Shown piece after piece: positions 7,609-15,916 of a DNA stretch of 64,000 nucleotides (positions are counted from its first letter, which is position 1; each line of letters begins with the position of its first letter). The notes beneath the pieces are model-generated. The model did no database searches and was not told the origin of the DNA. It was given only the letters and a program-made list of their open reading frames with translations. Both the position numbers and the translations under genes were made by a program. Source of the stretch: Thalassococcus_A lentus (lineage in GTDB: Bacteria > Pseudomonadota > Alphaproteobacteria > Rhodobacterales > Rhodobacteraceae); NCBI RefSeq assembly GCF_028023555.1, contig NZ_JAQIOY010000007.1:1-64000 (forward strand), written 5' to 3'.

Positions 7609-8874
7609 TTAGCCAGCCGACGCTTCCTCTTTTTTCTTGTCGCCGTAGATCATCAGCGGCTTGGCTTCAGAATTCACGGACTCCTCGTTCACGACGACTT
7701 CGGTCACTTCGTCCATTCCCGGAAGTTCAAACATCGTATCCAGCAGGATACCTTCGAGGATCGAACGCAGGCCCCGCGCACCGGTTTTGCGCTCGATCGC
7801 CTTCTTGGCGATTGCGCTGAGTGCATCATCTGTAAAGGACAGTTCGGTTTCTTCCATCTCGAACAGGCGCTGATACTGCTTGACCAACGCATTCTTGGGC
7901 GCGGTCAAGATGGTAACCAGAGCGTCTTCGTCCAAGTCTTCCAATGTTGCGATCACAGGCAAACGACCTACAAATTCAGGGATCAGACCGAACTTGAGAA
8001 GATCTTCAGGTTCAAGATCCTTGAAGGTCTCGCCCACGCCTGCTTCGGAATCGTCGCGCACATCAGCGCCAAAGCCCATTGCACTGCCTTTGCCGCGCTG
8101 CTTGATGATCCGGTCCAGGCCCGCGAACGCACCGCCGCAGATGAACAGAATGTTGGTCGTGTCCACCTGAAGGAATTCCTGCTGCGGATGCTTGCGCCCG
8201 CCCTGCGGCGGCACGGAGGCAACGGTGCCTTCCATCAGCTTCAGCAAGGCTTGCTGCACGCCCTCACCCGACACGTCGCGCGTGATCGACGGATTTTCGG
8301 ACTTACGTGTGATCTTGTCGACCTCGTCGATGTAAACGATGCCGCGCTGTGCACGTTCGACGTTGTATTCCGACGCCTGCAACAGCTTGAGGATGATGTT
8401 TTCAACATCTTCGCCGACATAACCCGCTTCGGTCAGGGTCGTGGCATCCGCCATTGTGAAGGGCACATCAAGAATCCGCGCCAACGTTTGGGCAAGCAAT
8501 GTCTTACCACAGCCGGTAGGACCGATCAGCAGGATGTTGGATTTGGCCAGTTCGATGTCAGACGATTTTTGAGCGTGGTTCAGACGCTTGTAGTGGTTGT
8601 GTACCGCCACCGACAAAACGCGCTTGGCCATGGCCTGACCGATTACGTAGTCATCCAGAACTTCGCAGATTTCGCTCGGGGTTGGCACACCTTCCGAGGA
8701 CTTCAGGCCAGCGCCTTTTGTCTCTTCACGGATGATGTCCATGCACAATTCAACGCATTCATCACAGATGAAAACCGTTGGTCCCGCAATCAGTTTGCGT
8801 ACTTCATGCTGGCTCTTGCCGCAAAAGCTGCAATAGAGCGTGTTTTTGCTGTCACCGCCAGAATTCGTTGCCAT
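7609..8874 (-). CDS. clpX: ATP-dependent Clp protease ATP-binding subunit ClpX
   Basis: 421 residues. AAA+ unfoldase that feeds substrates to ClpP. The N-terminal zinc-binding domain has Cys15, Cys18, Cys37 and Cys40 (LYCSFCGK and FICDECVELC). The ATPase core has Walker A GPTGCGKT (around 119-126), the GYVGEDVENI pore loop, Walker B IVYIDEVDKI, and sensor and arginine-finger regions ending with GARGLRSILE. It lies 155 bases downstream of clpP on the same strand, the normal order. The long open frame on the opposite strand across this gene is a shadow. Confidence 0.98.
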   Translation of the reverse strand: MATNSGGDSKNTLYCSFCGKSQHEVRKLIAGPTVFICDECVELCMDIIREETKGAGLKSSEGVPTPSEICEVLDDYVIGQAMAKRVLSVAVHNHYKRLNHAQKSSDIELAKSNILLIGPTGCGKTLLAQTLARILDVPFTMADATTLTEAGYVGEDVENIILKLLQASEYNVERAQRGIVYIDEVDKITRKSENPSITRDVSGEGVQQALLKLMEGTVASVPPQGGRKHPQQEFLQVDTTNILFICGGAFAGLDRIIKQRGKGSAMGFGADVRDDSEAGVGETFKDLEPEDLLKFGLIPEFVGRLPVIATLEDLDEDALVTILTAPKNALVKQYQRLFEMEETELSFTDDALSAIAKKAIERKTGARGLRSILEGILLDTMFELPGMDEVTEVVVNEESVNSEAKPLMIYGDKKKEEASAG

Positions 8875-9029
8875 CTTGCACCTTTCTTGGCCCTAATTCG
8901 GGCTCGCGAAGCGCTGTTCACAAACGCTTGCAGCCGCTGGCCGTCCTGTTCGCTCCAGCTTAGGGGAGCCAGCCGGGGCGAGCAATGCGAAAAATTTGCC
9001 CGCCCACGACACTGTGTTTTCAAAATCGA

Positions 9030-9671
9030 TCAGGACTTCTTGTCGCCTTCGCCGTCATCGCCGGTGTCGCGGCTGGTGACGATTTCATCGATCAAGCCCC
9101 ATTCTTTCGCATCTTCTGGCGACATGAAATTGTCCCGCTCAAGTGCCTTTTCAACGTTCTCAAGGCTCTGGCCCGTGTGGTGGACATAAATTTCATTCAA
9201 GCGTCGCTTGAGCTTCAGCGTTTCTTCGGCGTGGATCATGATGTCTGTGGCCTGACCCTGATAGCCACCAGACGGCTGGTGCACCATCACACGACTGTTG
9301 GGCAGCGACAGGCGCATGCCGGGCGCACCTGCGGTCAGCAGAAGCGAGCCCATAGAAGCCGCCTGCCCGATCACCAGCGTGCTGACCTTGGGTTTGATGT
9401 ACTGCATCGTGTCGTAGATCGACAAACCGGATGTCACCACGCCGCCGGGGCTGTTGATGTACATCGAGATTTCCTTTGAGGGGTTTTCTGCCTCAAGGTG
9501 CAGCAACTGTGCCACGATCAGCGAAGACATGCCGTCGTGCACAGGGCCGTTCAGGAAAATGATCCGCTCTTTGAGCAATCGCGAAAAGATGTCGTAGGCC
9601 CGTTCGCCGCGGCTGGTTTGCTCAACCACCATGGGAACGAGATTCATATAGGTTTCAATAGGGTCTTTCAT
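9030..9671 (-). CDS. clpP: ATP-dependent Clp protease proteolytic subunit
   Basis: 213 residues. Serine protease that assembles as two heptameric rings and degrades proteins delivered by ClpX or ClpA. The catalytic triad is visible: Ser107 in GQAASMGSLLL, His131 in VMVHQPSGG and Asp180 in ALERDNFMS. The N-terminal LVPMVVEQTSRGERAYDIFS and the YINSPGGVVTSGL strand are typical. It is the promoter-proximal gene of the clpP-clpX pair. The region upstream holds an inverted repeat at 9706-9727 that could be a regulatory site. Confidence 0.98.
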   Translation of the reverse strand: MKDPIETYMNLVPMVVEQTSRGERAYDIFSRLLKERIIFLNGPVHDGMSSLIVAQLLHLEAENPSKEISMYINSPGGVVTSGLSIYDTMQYIKPKVSTLVIGQAASMGSLLLTAGAPGMRLSLPNSRVMVHQPSGGYQGQATDIMIHAEETLKLKRRLNEIYVHHTGQSLENVEKALERDNFMSPEDAKEWGLIDEIVTSRDTGDDGEGDKKS

Positions 9672-9705
9672 GATCGCCTGCCTGCCTGTGCTGTCACGTG
9701 AGAAT

Positions 9706-9727
9706 TGGTAACGGAGTTGCGTTACCA
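9706..9727. promoter_or_regulatory. Inverted repeat upstream of clpP
   Basis: TGGTAACG and CGTTACCA are perfect 8-base arms around a 6-base spacer, about 35-56 bases upstream of the clpP start codon. The symmetry and position suggest a dimeric regulator's site or a short leader hairpin. The regulator is unknown. Confidence 0.4.
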
Positions 9728-9842
9728 GAAGCTTAGTGTTGGCCTAGGGGGGCTGCAAGGGGCCGGACCTCAATTTGCTGTCACGCCTTGAAAGCCAGCC
9801 CCCGGCCCCTAGCCTTTCCCACAAGCCCGAGCCGGAGCAAGC

Positions 9843-11048
9843 ATGAACGCCTTTTCGCCAACGCACACCGAAGCACTGCGCCGTTTGTCTGCCTTTGTTC
9901 CAAAGGCCGGACGAGACTATGCCGCCAAGAGAAACTACGCTTTGGGGCCCGCGCGGCACGCTGAGGCCGTGTCGGTTTTGTCACCCTATGTTCGGCATCG
10001 CCTGATTACCGAAGAAGATGTGCTGACTGCCGTTTTGGCCCGTCATTCCAGCAAGGCCGCTGAAAAATTCATTCAAGAGGTGTTCTGGCGGACCTATTGG
10101 AAAGGGTGGCTGGAAATGAGGCCCAGTGTCTGGACGCAATATCAATCCGGGCTCTGGCGTGCATGGAACCAAATTCAGACCCAATCCGGTCAGCGCAATA
10201 CATGGGAGGCCGCCTGCAAGGGCGAGACCGGAATAGACTGTTTCGATTCATGGGCGCATGAGCTTTTCCAGACCGGGTATCTACACAACCATGCCCGTAT
10301 GTGGTTTGCCTCGATCTGGGTTTTCACGCTTCGGCTGCCATGGGAATTGGGTGCTGACTTTTTCATGCGGCACCTGCTGGATGGTGACGCGGCGTCCAAT
10401 ACATTGTCGTGGCGGTGGGTGGCGGGGCTGCAAACACGCGGCAAACACTACATCGCCCGTGCGTCCAATATCTCGAAGTACACCGAAGGCCAGTTCTGCC
10501 CGGCACCGGGTGTTTTGAATACATCCGCTGACCCGCTACCGGGCAGCGAGCACCCGCCCCGTCTTGCCCCCCCGCAGAGCGCAACACTGGATCCATCCCT
10601 GCCGACCGCAGTTTTGCTGCACGAGGATGACCTAAACCCCGGTTTCCTCGCCAAACTCGGCATGAACGTCGTAGGCGCCGCGGTTTTGCCGGTCCAGACC
10701 GGCCAATCACCGCTTTATCTGGCGGAGAGTGTCCTGACATTCCGAAACGGCGCTGTCGCGGACATGGCCGTCCGTTGGCAGGAACGCTTTGGACAATTTG
10801 AAGTCTCTCTGCCCGCTCAGGACATCGGCGCATGGGCCCGCGATCGGGGCGCGCACCAATTCGTGACACCTTATGCCCCTGTCGGGCCGGTTGCCGAGGC
10901 TTTGCAGCAGATAAAAGGTATCCCTGTCCGACAAGTGTTGCGCGACTACGATGCAAGCGCGTGGCCTCATGCCACCGCAGGCTTCTTCAAGTTCAAAGCA
11001 AAAATCCCAGAGCTGTTGGGCTCCATGAACGGGCTCAAGGTCGCCTGA
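9843..11048 (+). CDS. Photolyase/cryptochrome-type FAD-binding protein with unusual domain order
   Basis: 401 residues. The N-terminal half resembles the FAD-binding helical domain of DNA photolyases and cryptochromes: FIQEVFWRTYWKGWLE, NHARMWFASIWVFTLRLPWE, GDAASNTLSWRWVAG and ASNISKYTEGQF. It begins directly with this domain and lacks the N-terminal antenna-binding domain. The C-terminal 170 residues look alpha/beta (TAVLLHEDDLNPGF, NVVGAAVLPVQTG) and end with a segment resembling the end of an antenna domain (IKGIPVRQVLRDYDASAWP, then GFFKFKAKIPEL). Whether it repairs DNA or senses light is unclear. A bidirectional terminator follows. Confidence 0.85.
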   Translation: MNAFSPTHTEALRRLSAFVPKAGRDYAAKRNYALGPARHAEAVSVLSPYVRHRLITEEDVLTAVLARHSSKAAEKFIQEVFWRTYWKGWLEMRPSVWTQYQSGLWRAWNQIQTQSGQRNTWEAACKGETGIDCFDSWAHELFQTGYLHNHARMWFASIWVFTLRLPWELGADFFMRHLLDGDAASNTLSWRWVAGLQTRGKHYIARASNISKYTEGQFCPAPGVLNTSADPLPGSEHPPRLAPPQSATLDPSLPTAVLLHEDDLNPGFLAKLGMNVVGAAVLPVQTGQSPLYLAESVLTFRNGAVADMAVRWQERFGQFEVSLPAQDIGAWARDRGAHQFVTPYAPVGPVAEALQQIKGIPVRQVLRDYDASAWPHATAGFFKFKAKIPELLGSMNGLKVA

Positions 11049-11060
11049 GTTCCCGCAACA

Positions 11061-11090
11061 AAAAAGGCGGGCATGAACGCCCGCCTTTTC
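11061..11090. terminator. Bidirectional terminator between the photolyase-like gene and soxF
   Basis: GGCGGGC (11066-11072) pairs with GCCCGCC (11079-11085), loop ATGAAC, flanked by AAAAA on the left and TTTT on the right. It can end transcripts arriving from either side. Confidence 0.82.
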
Positions 11091-11108
11091 CGATGTTATA
11101 GTATCAGA

Positions 11109-12371
11109 TTAGCTGAACATATCGGCTGTGATACCGGCATACCAACCCACGCTTTCTTCGTAGGTTGCTTTGCGCAGTGCCGCATCTTCACCAGTCTGGC
11201 TGACAAAACCATCAACCTTGGCAATCTTTTCGTCGGTTGCCTCATAGCTGGCACCAACCTTGACGCCATCATCCGTGTCAATAAGCGACCAGCAGGTGTT
11301 CGAGAACTTGGCCGGGAACACACGGCTGCCTGTCAGCGCACCGCGCACGGCCATTGCCGCGACCTTGGCCTGGCTGTTGGCAGAGAAGCCGGACTTGGGC
11401 ATGTCACCCTGTGCACAGGCATCCCCGAGGATATGGACGTTCTCGTCCAGACGCGACTGCATGGTATGGCCGGAAACCGGCGCCCAGTTGCCTTCGGTCA
11501 GGGCTGCTGCGTCGCAAATCGCGCCTGCCTTCATGGCCGGGATAACGTTGACCACGTCTGCATTGACCACTTCGCCGTCGATATCGACAGTCATATCGGC
11601 CGCATTCACCGAAACGTTTTCGCCGCCGAAGTCGGGGCCAATGCGTTCGATCATGCCGCCATAGTGCTTTTGCCAGCCTTCTTCGAACAGGCCCTGCTTC
11701 GAGAACTTTGGCTTGGGATCAGCGATGATGATCTTGGCCGTCGGATTGTTGGCCTTCAGATAGTGCGCCACCATCGACACACGCTCATAGGGGCCAGGAG
11801 GGCAGCGGTAAGGGTTCGGCGGAGCGACCATTACATAAGTGCCGCCTTCTGGCATGGACTCAATCTGACGCTTGAGCAGCTCGGTCTGTGTGCCGGCCTT
11901 GTATGCGTGTGGCATTGCTGTCTGTGTAGAAAGATCCCAACCCGGAACAGCGCCATCCACAAAGTCGATGCCCGGCGAAATCACCAGACGGTCGTAGGGA
12001 ACGGATCCGCCGCCCGCCAGAGAAACCGTCTTGGCGTCACGGTCTACACCGATCGCCCAATCGTGCACAACGTTGATGCCATGAGTCGCGGCCAGAGTGG
12101 CGTAGCTGTGTCCGAGGCTGTCCATGGTGCGGAAGCCGCCAAGGTACAGGTTCGAGAAAAAGCAGGTGTAATAAGTTCGGGTAGGTTCGATCAACGTGAC
12201 GTCGATTTCACCCTTGCTGTCTTTTGCAATGTAGCGCGCTGCGGTTGCACCACCGGCGCCACCGCCGATCACAACAGCTCTTGGCTTGGCCTGTGCACGC
12301 ACCATTGGCGCGGCAAGCGTAGCGCTTGCGGCCGTTGCGGTGCCCAAAAAGGCCCTTCTGTTCAATGTCAT
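11109..12371 (-). CDS. soxF: SoxF, flavocytochrome c sulfide dehydrogenase flavoprotein
   Basis: 420 residues. FAD-dependent periplasmic sulfide dehydrogenase subunit that pairs with the dihaem cytochrome SoxE. A twin-arginine signal (NRRAFLG, residues 4-10, followed by a hydrophobic stretch ending PMVRAQA) predicts export as a folded flavoprotein. The FAD-binding VVIGGGAGGATAARYI follows. Cysteines in YYTCFFSN and PYRCPPGPYER are candidates for the redox-active disulfide of this family. Start 12371 is preceded by AGGAGGAG; the longer frame to 12539 is not supported. It is the last gene of the soxV-to-soxF set, separated from soxE by 255 bases with two hairpins, so expression may be partly independent. 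Confidence 0.92.
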   Translation of the reverse strand: MTLNRRAFLGTATAASATLAAPMVRAQAKPRAVVIGGGAGGATAARYIAKDSKGEIDVTLIEPTRTYYTCFFSNLYLGGFRTMDSLGHSYATLAATHGINVVHDWAIGVDRDAKTVSLAGGGSVPYDRLVISPGIDFVDGAVPGWDLSTQTAMPHAYKAGTQTELLKRQIESMPEGGTYVMVAPPNPYRCPPGPYERVSMVAHYLKANNPTAKIIIADPKPKFSKQGLFEEGWQKHYGGMIERIGPDFGGENVSVNAADMTVDIDGEVVNADVVNVIPAMKAGAICDAAALTEGNWAPVSGHTMQSRLDENVHILGDACAQGDMPKSGFSANSQAKVAAMAVRGALTGSRVFPAKFSNTCWSLIDTDDGVKVGASYEATDEKIAKVDGFVSQTGEDAALRKATYEESVGWYAGITADMFS

Positions 12372-12450
12372 ATCCGGTCTCCTCCTGATTGGATATTCGT
12401 GTGAAACAAATTGAACGAGACCGAAGCCTCTTTCCCTATGTTCCGGTTGA

Positions 12451-12604
12451 AACGCGCCCGCCGGATTAATCCGAAGGCGCGTTGCGTGGCGGATCTGCTG
12501 CCCGCTTGCATACGTCCGCCCAACCTGTGGACGGCGCATGATGCCAAATCGTTCGTTTCAGTCAAAATGTTGCAAAGCCCTGCAGATCGGCGTTCACCGA
12601 TCTG
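12451..12604. repeat. Two hairpin-forming inverted repeats between soxE and soxF
   Basis: AACGCGCC (12451-12458) with GGCGCGTT (12476-12483) encloses the palindrome CGGATTAATCCG. CAGATCGG (12583-12590) with CCGATCTG (12597-12604) forms a second perfect 8-base stem, 23 bases after the soxE stop. Neither is followed by a T-run in the direction of transcription, so they may stabilise 3' ends or attenuate rather than fully terminate. Confidence 0.5.
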
Positions 12605-12626
12605 TCCAAGGGATATGCAAGCGCGC

Positions 12627-13355
12627 TCAACCATCCTGTTCGATTTTCGCAAAATATGCAGCCAGCGCTGCGATTTCCTCATCCGACAAGCGCGACGCCA
12701 TCATCTGCATGACGGGATGGGGGCGGACCTTGCGTTTGTAGGCATGCATCGCGACGACAAAGTCTTCCTCATACCAGTTCACGATAGATGGAATTCCGTC
12801 ATCCGATCCGCTGCGCTTGTGGCAAGTCAGACATTCCGCAGCGAGGTATTCGCCGTATTCGGCATCCCCTACGATCGCCAGAATTTCCGGCGACAGCACA
12901 ACCTCATGCGCGTTGGCGGTTGGCGCAGCTTCAGGGATATTCTGCGGGCTGGCCGTGAATTGGCGCAGATACGCCAGCACGTCATGCCGATCTTGAGGAT
13001 CTTTCAAGCCACGGAACGACATCCGTGTTCCCGAGATCAAGGCTCGCGGATTTTCGATATAGGCATCAAGAGTTTCTGCATCCCAAACCAGCCCATCGCC
13101 AAAGGCGCGTTGCATGGATTTGGAATATTTGAACCCCTCGATGCTCCCCGCCTTGCGGCCGAAAATCTCGTTCAGGTGCGGGCCGGCCCGATTGGGCGCG
13201 TCCGGTCCAACCTTGTGACATCCAGTGCACTTGCGAAACACATCGGCACCGCGCTCGGCATCGCCAAGCAGCTCACCGTCGCTGTCGGCAAAGGCGCCTG
13301 CCGGAAGAGCAAGCGCCAAAGCCAAAGCTGCAAAGAAACTCCGCATCTTCATCAT
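12627..13355 (-). CDS. soxE: SoxE, dihaem c-type cytochrome
   Basis: 242 residues with an N-terminal signal peptide (cleavage likely after AGAFA, about residue 23). Two haem c sites are visible: CTGCH (43-47) and CLTCH (175-179). SoxE accepts electrons from the SoxF flavoprotein in the periplasm. The first haem domain closely resembles the C-terminal haem domain of SoxD (NRAGPHLNEIFGRKAGSIEG here, NRSGPHLNGVVGRAIGSIDG in SoxD). Its ATG overlaps the soxD stop by four bases, so it is translationally coupled. Confidence 0.93.
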   Translation of the reverse strand: MMKMRSFFAALALALALPAGAFADSDGELLGDAERGADVFRKCTGCHKVGPDAPNRAGPHLNEIFGRKAGSIEGFKYSKSMQRAFGDGLVWDAETLDAYIENPRALISGTRMSFRGLKDPQDRHDVLAYLRQFTASPQNIPEAAPTANAHEVVLSPEILAIVGDAEYGEYLAAECLTCHKRSGSDDGIPSIVNWYEEDFVVAMHAYKRKVRPHPVMQMMASRLSDEEIAALAAYFAKIEQDG

Positions 13356-14623
13356 GGATCGAACGATTTCAGATAGGCCGTAACAGCGGCAATATCGTCA
13401 GACTTCTTGAGACCTGCAAAGGCCATACGGGTGCCTTTGACCGATCCACGCGGATCCGCGAGGAACTCTGCCAACTTTTCTTCGGTCCATTCACCGCCCA
13501 TGTCGGCCATTGTACCCGAATATTTGAAGCCATCGATACTGCCGATCGCGCGTCCAACGACACCGTTCAGATGCGGACCAGAGCGGTTCTTCGCGCCCTC
13601 GCCAACCTGATGGCAGGCCTTGCATTTCTTGAAGACCTTTTCACCGGCCTTGACCATCGCAGGATCCAGTGCCGCGACAGCGACCTCTGCAGGCGCTTCT
13701 TCGGCAGGCGCTTCTTCGGCGGCAGCAGCGACTTCGACGGCGGCTGCTTCTTGTGCAGGCGCGGCCTCGGCTGCTGCGTGATCTTCTTCCATGCCTTCCT
13801 CTTCTGGCGTCACATCCAGAACAGTTGCACGCATGGTGATCTCAGGCTGCGCGTCCTTGCAATTTTCCATGCAGGGCTCAGTGCGCCAGATCGTATATTC
13901 GGTTTCGGCACGATCATCGACGATGAACCCACCCGCATTGGGCATTTCAACGTCAAGGAACGTCTCTTTCGACAGTTCAAACTCATCATCAATGATGTCG
14001 TTCGAATAGAGGATATAAGCCGTAATGGCATAAACTTCGTCTGCGCTCAGAGACTGCGCGTTGCCGAAGGGCATGGACCGGTTCACATAGTCGAAAACGG
14101 TAGACAGATAGGGCCAGTAGCTGCCCACGGTCTTGAGCGGATCTTCATCCGCCAGCGAACCGTCTCCGCCCGCCAGCTTGGGCCAGTTGTCCACGCCTTC
14201 CGCGAAAGAGCCGTGGCAAGAGGCACAGTTCTCTTCGAAGATTTCTTCGCCGTCGAACGCATTGCCGGAACCATCTGGCAAACCCGTGCCATCCGGGCGC
14301 ACATCCACATCCCATGCAGCAATTTCTTCGGGCATGGCAACACGTCCAAGGCCAAAGTTTTTGCCTGCACCACCTTCGTCAGCATAGGCTGCTGCGACAA
14401 GACCGCCGCGCGCGGCGTCGCCTGTCGTTGCATCGGCGACCTCTGCCTTTGCCGGTGCTTTTTCGGCCTCCAACGCGGCAAGCGCGTTGGGCGACAATGC
14501 ACCCAGTTTTTGCAGATCAGCGGGGACCTTAGCGATGTTACGGTCGGCAAAATTATAGCCCGCCAACAACATAGCGATGACGCCAGCCGATACACCGCCG
14601 AACAGATTAAGAGACTTCGACAT
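13352..14623 (-). CDS. soxD: SoxD, dihaem cytochrome subunit of sulfane dehydrogenase SoxCD
   Basis: 423 residues. It pairs with the molybdoprotein SoxC and passes the six electrons from oxidation of SoxY-bound sulfane sulfur to small cytochromes. A hydrophobic N terminus (about 7-24) targets it to the periplasm. Haem sites are CASCH (133-137) and CKACH (334-338). Between the two haem domains lies a striking Ala/Glu-rich low-complexity linker (about 273-319). Met residues suited as axial ligands occur after each site (MPFGNAQS, RMAFAG). The soxD start overlaps the soxC end by 17 bases. Confidence 0.95.
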   Translation of the reverse strand: MSKSLNLFGGVSAGVIAMLLAGYNFADRNIAKVPADLQKLGALSPNALAALEAEKAPAKAEVADATTGDAARGGLVAAAYADEGGAGKNFGLGRVAMPEEIAAWDVDVRPDGTGLPDGSGNAFDGEEIFEENCASCHGSFAEGVDNWPKLAGGDGSLADEDPLKTVGSYWPYLSTVFDYVNRSMPFGNAQSLSADEVYAITAYILYSNDIIDDEFELSKETFLDVEMPNAGGFIVDDRAETEYTIWRTEPCMENCKDAQPEITMRATVLDVTPEEEGMEEDHAAAEAAPAQEAAAVEVAAAAEEAPAEEAPAEVAVAALDPAMVKAGEKVFKKCKACHQVGEGAKNRSGPHLNGVVGRAIGSIDGFKYSGTMADMGGEWTEEKLAEFLADPRGSVKGTRMAFAGLKKSDDIAAVTAYLKSFDP

Positions 14624-15884
14624 TTTCTGCCTCCCCGTTGGGTTTCACATGCCATGTCTGGATGCAGTTGTTGTGGTAGATCGAATTCAAACCGCGCACC
14701 TCGCGCAGCTGTTCTTTGGTCGGCTGGACATAGCCGGTTTCATCCATCGCACGGGATTGAAGCAGCCAGTCTTCGCCGTTCCATTCCGTATCCAGATAGA
14801 AGCGTGTCAGGGCCTTGTTCTCGCCGTCCTTGGCCAGACGTGCGGTTTCCCAGGTCATGCCGCCATCTTTCGAAACATCAACGCGGGTGATCTTGCCATG
14901 GCCGGACCATGCCAAACCGGTGATGACCACAGGGCCATGACCGTGCTTGATCGGCGACTGCGGGCTCGGGCTTGTAACCACGGACTTGGCATCCATGACC
15001 CATGTCCACTTGCGCGATGTGCCGTCTTCCAGTGTGTCGGTGTACTTCGACGTTTCTTCGCGGCTTTCCACGGGACCGTCCATCACTTCGATACGGCGCA
15101 GCCATTTGACCCACATGTTGCCTTCCCAACCGGGGACAACCAGACGAACAGGGTAGCCATGCTCCATCCGCAGCGCTTCGCCGTTTGCCTTGAAGGCAAC
15201 AAGACAATCGTCCAGCGCTTTTTCCATCGGGATCGAACGACCGTTGGACGATGCGTCAGCGCCTTCGACGTAGACCCATTTGTCTTTCAGATCTCCGGCC
15301 GCATCCAGACCCGCCTCGGTCAACAGCGTCCGCAGCGAAACCCCGGTATACTCCATGTTGTGGATCATACCGTGTGTGAACTGCGCGCCGTTCAGCTGCG
15401 AGCCAGCCCATTCCATGCCGGTGTTCGCCGCGCATTCACAGAAATAGACGTGCTGTTCGCGTGGGAACCGTTCGAGATCAGCATAAGAGAATACCAGCGG
15501 GGTATCCACCAAACCATTGATCATAAGACGATAATCTTCTTTGCGCAGCTCGATCGCACCCGAATGGTGGCGTTCAAAAGCACAGCCCTGCGGCGTGATC
15601 GTGCCGTCCAGTGCATGGATTGGCGTAAAGTTGATCGAGCTGATCGTATCAGCGGTCAGCCATTCGACATTACGGCGAACCACGTCCGCTTCGTATTCGA
15701 TGGGCAGGCCATAGGGTGTTGCGTCAACACCGTCACCCAGACCAGAGGCCCAGCCCTGAACTTCGGTGATCAGCGGATCGGGTCCAGCCGCGCGTGCTGC
15801 TGTTGCAGCCACAGTCCCTGCCCCAAGCGCGGCGGCGCTGGTCAGAAACTGGCGGCGCGAAGGGCCGTTGGTTTCTTTGCTCAT
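14607..15884 (-). CDS. soxC: SoxC, molybdopterin sulfane dehydrogenase subunit
   Basis: 425 residues. Molybdenum-cofactor enzyme of the sulfite oxidase family that, with SoxD, oxidises the sulfane sulfur of SoxY-thiocysteine-sulfate, giving complete thiosulfate oxidation without sulfur globules. A twin-arginine signal (SRRQFLTSAAALGAG) is present. The Mo-ligand cysteine is probably in YFCECAANTGMEW. HGYPVRLVVPGWEGNMWVKW and the C-terminal dimerisation domain with WSGHGKITRVDVSKDGGMTW are characteristic. Start 15884 has AAGGAG six bases upstream, better than the in-frame start at 15902. It lies 32 bases after soxB. Confidence 0.95.
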   Translation of the reverse strand: MSKETNGPSRRQFLTSAAALGAGTVAATAARAAGPDPLITEVQGWASGLGDGVDATPYGLPIEYEADVVRRNVEWLTADTISSINFTPIHALDGTITPQGCAFERHHSGAIELRKEDYRLMINGLVDTPLVFSYADLERFPREQHVYFCECAANTGMEWAGSQLNGAQFTHGMIHNMEYTGVSLRTLLTEAGLDAAGDLKDKWVYVEGADASSNGRSIPMEKALDDCLVAFKANGEALRMEHGYPVRLVVPGWEGNMWVKWLRRIEVMDGPVESREETSKYTDTLEDGTSRKWTWVMDAKSVVTSPSPQSPIKHGHGPVVITGLAWSGHGKITRVDVSKDGGMTWETARLAKDGENKALTRFYLDTEWNGEDWLLQSRAMDETGYVQPTKEQLREVRGLNSIYHNNCIQTWHVKPNGEAENVEVS

Positions 15885-15916
15885 GTTCTTGCTCCTTTTC
15901 AAAGGATGGAAGGCCC

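Noticed and set aside
7465..9189. A 574-codon open frame on the plus strand across clpX and part of clpP
   Set aside because: It lies opposite highly conserved clpX, is rich in Arg, His, Gln and Cys, and has no recognisable domain or ribosome site.
11073..12404. Open frame antisense to soxF that begins in the terminator hairpin
   Set aside because: Shadow of soxF; its ATG lies within the terminator loop and has no ribosome site of its own.
13795..13807. Glu-rich stretch in SoxD considered as a frameshift artefact
   Set aside because: It is part of a longer Ala/Glu-rich linker in frame between two intact haem domains.
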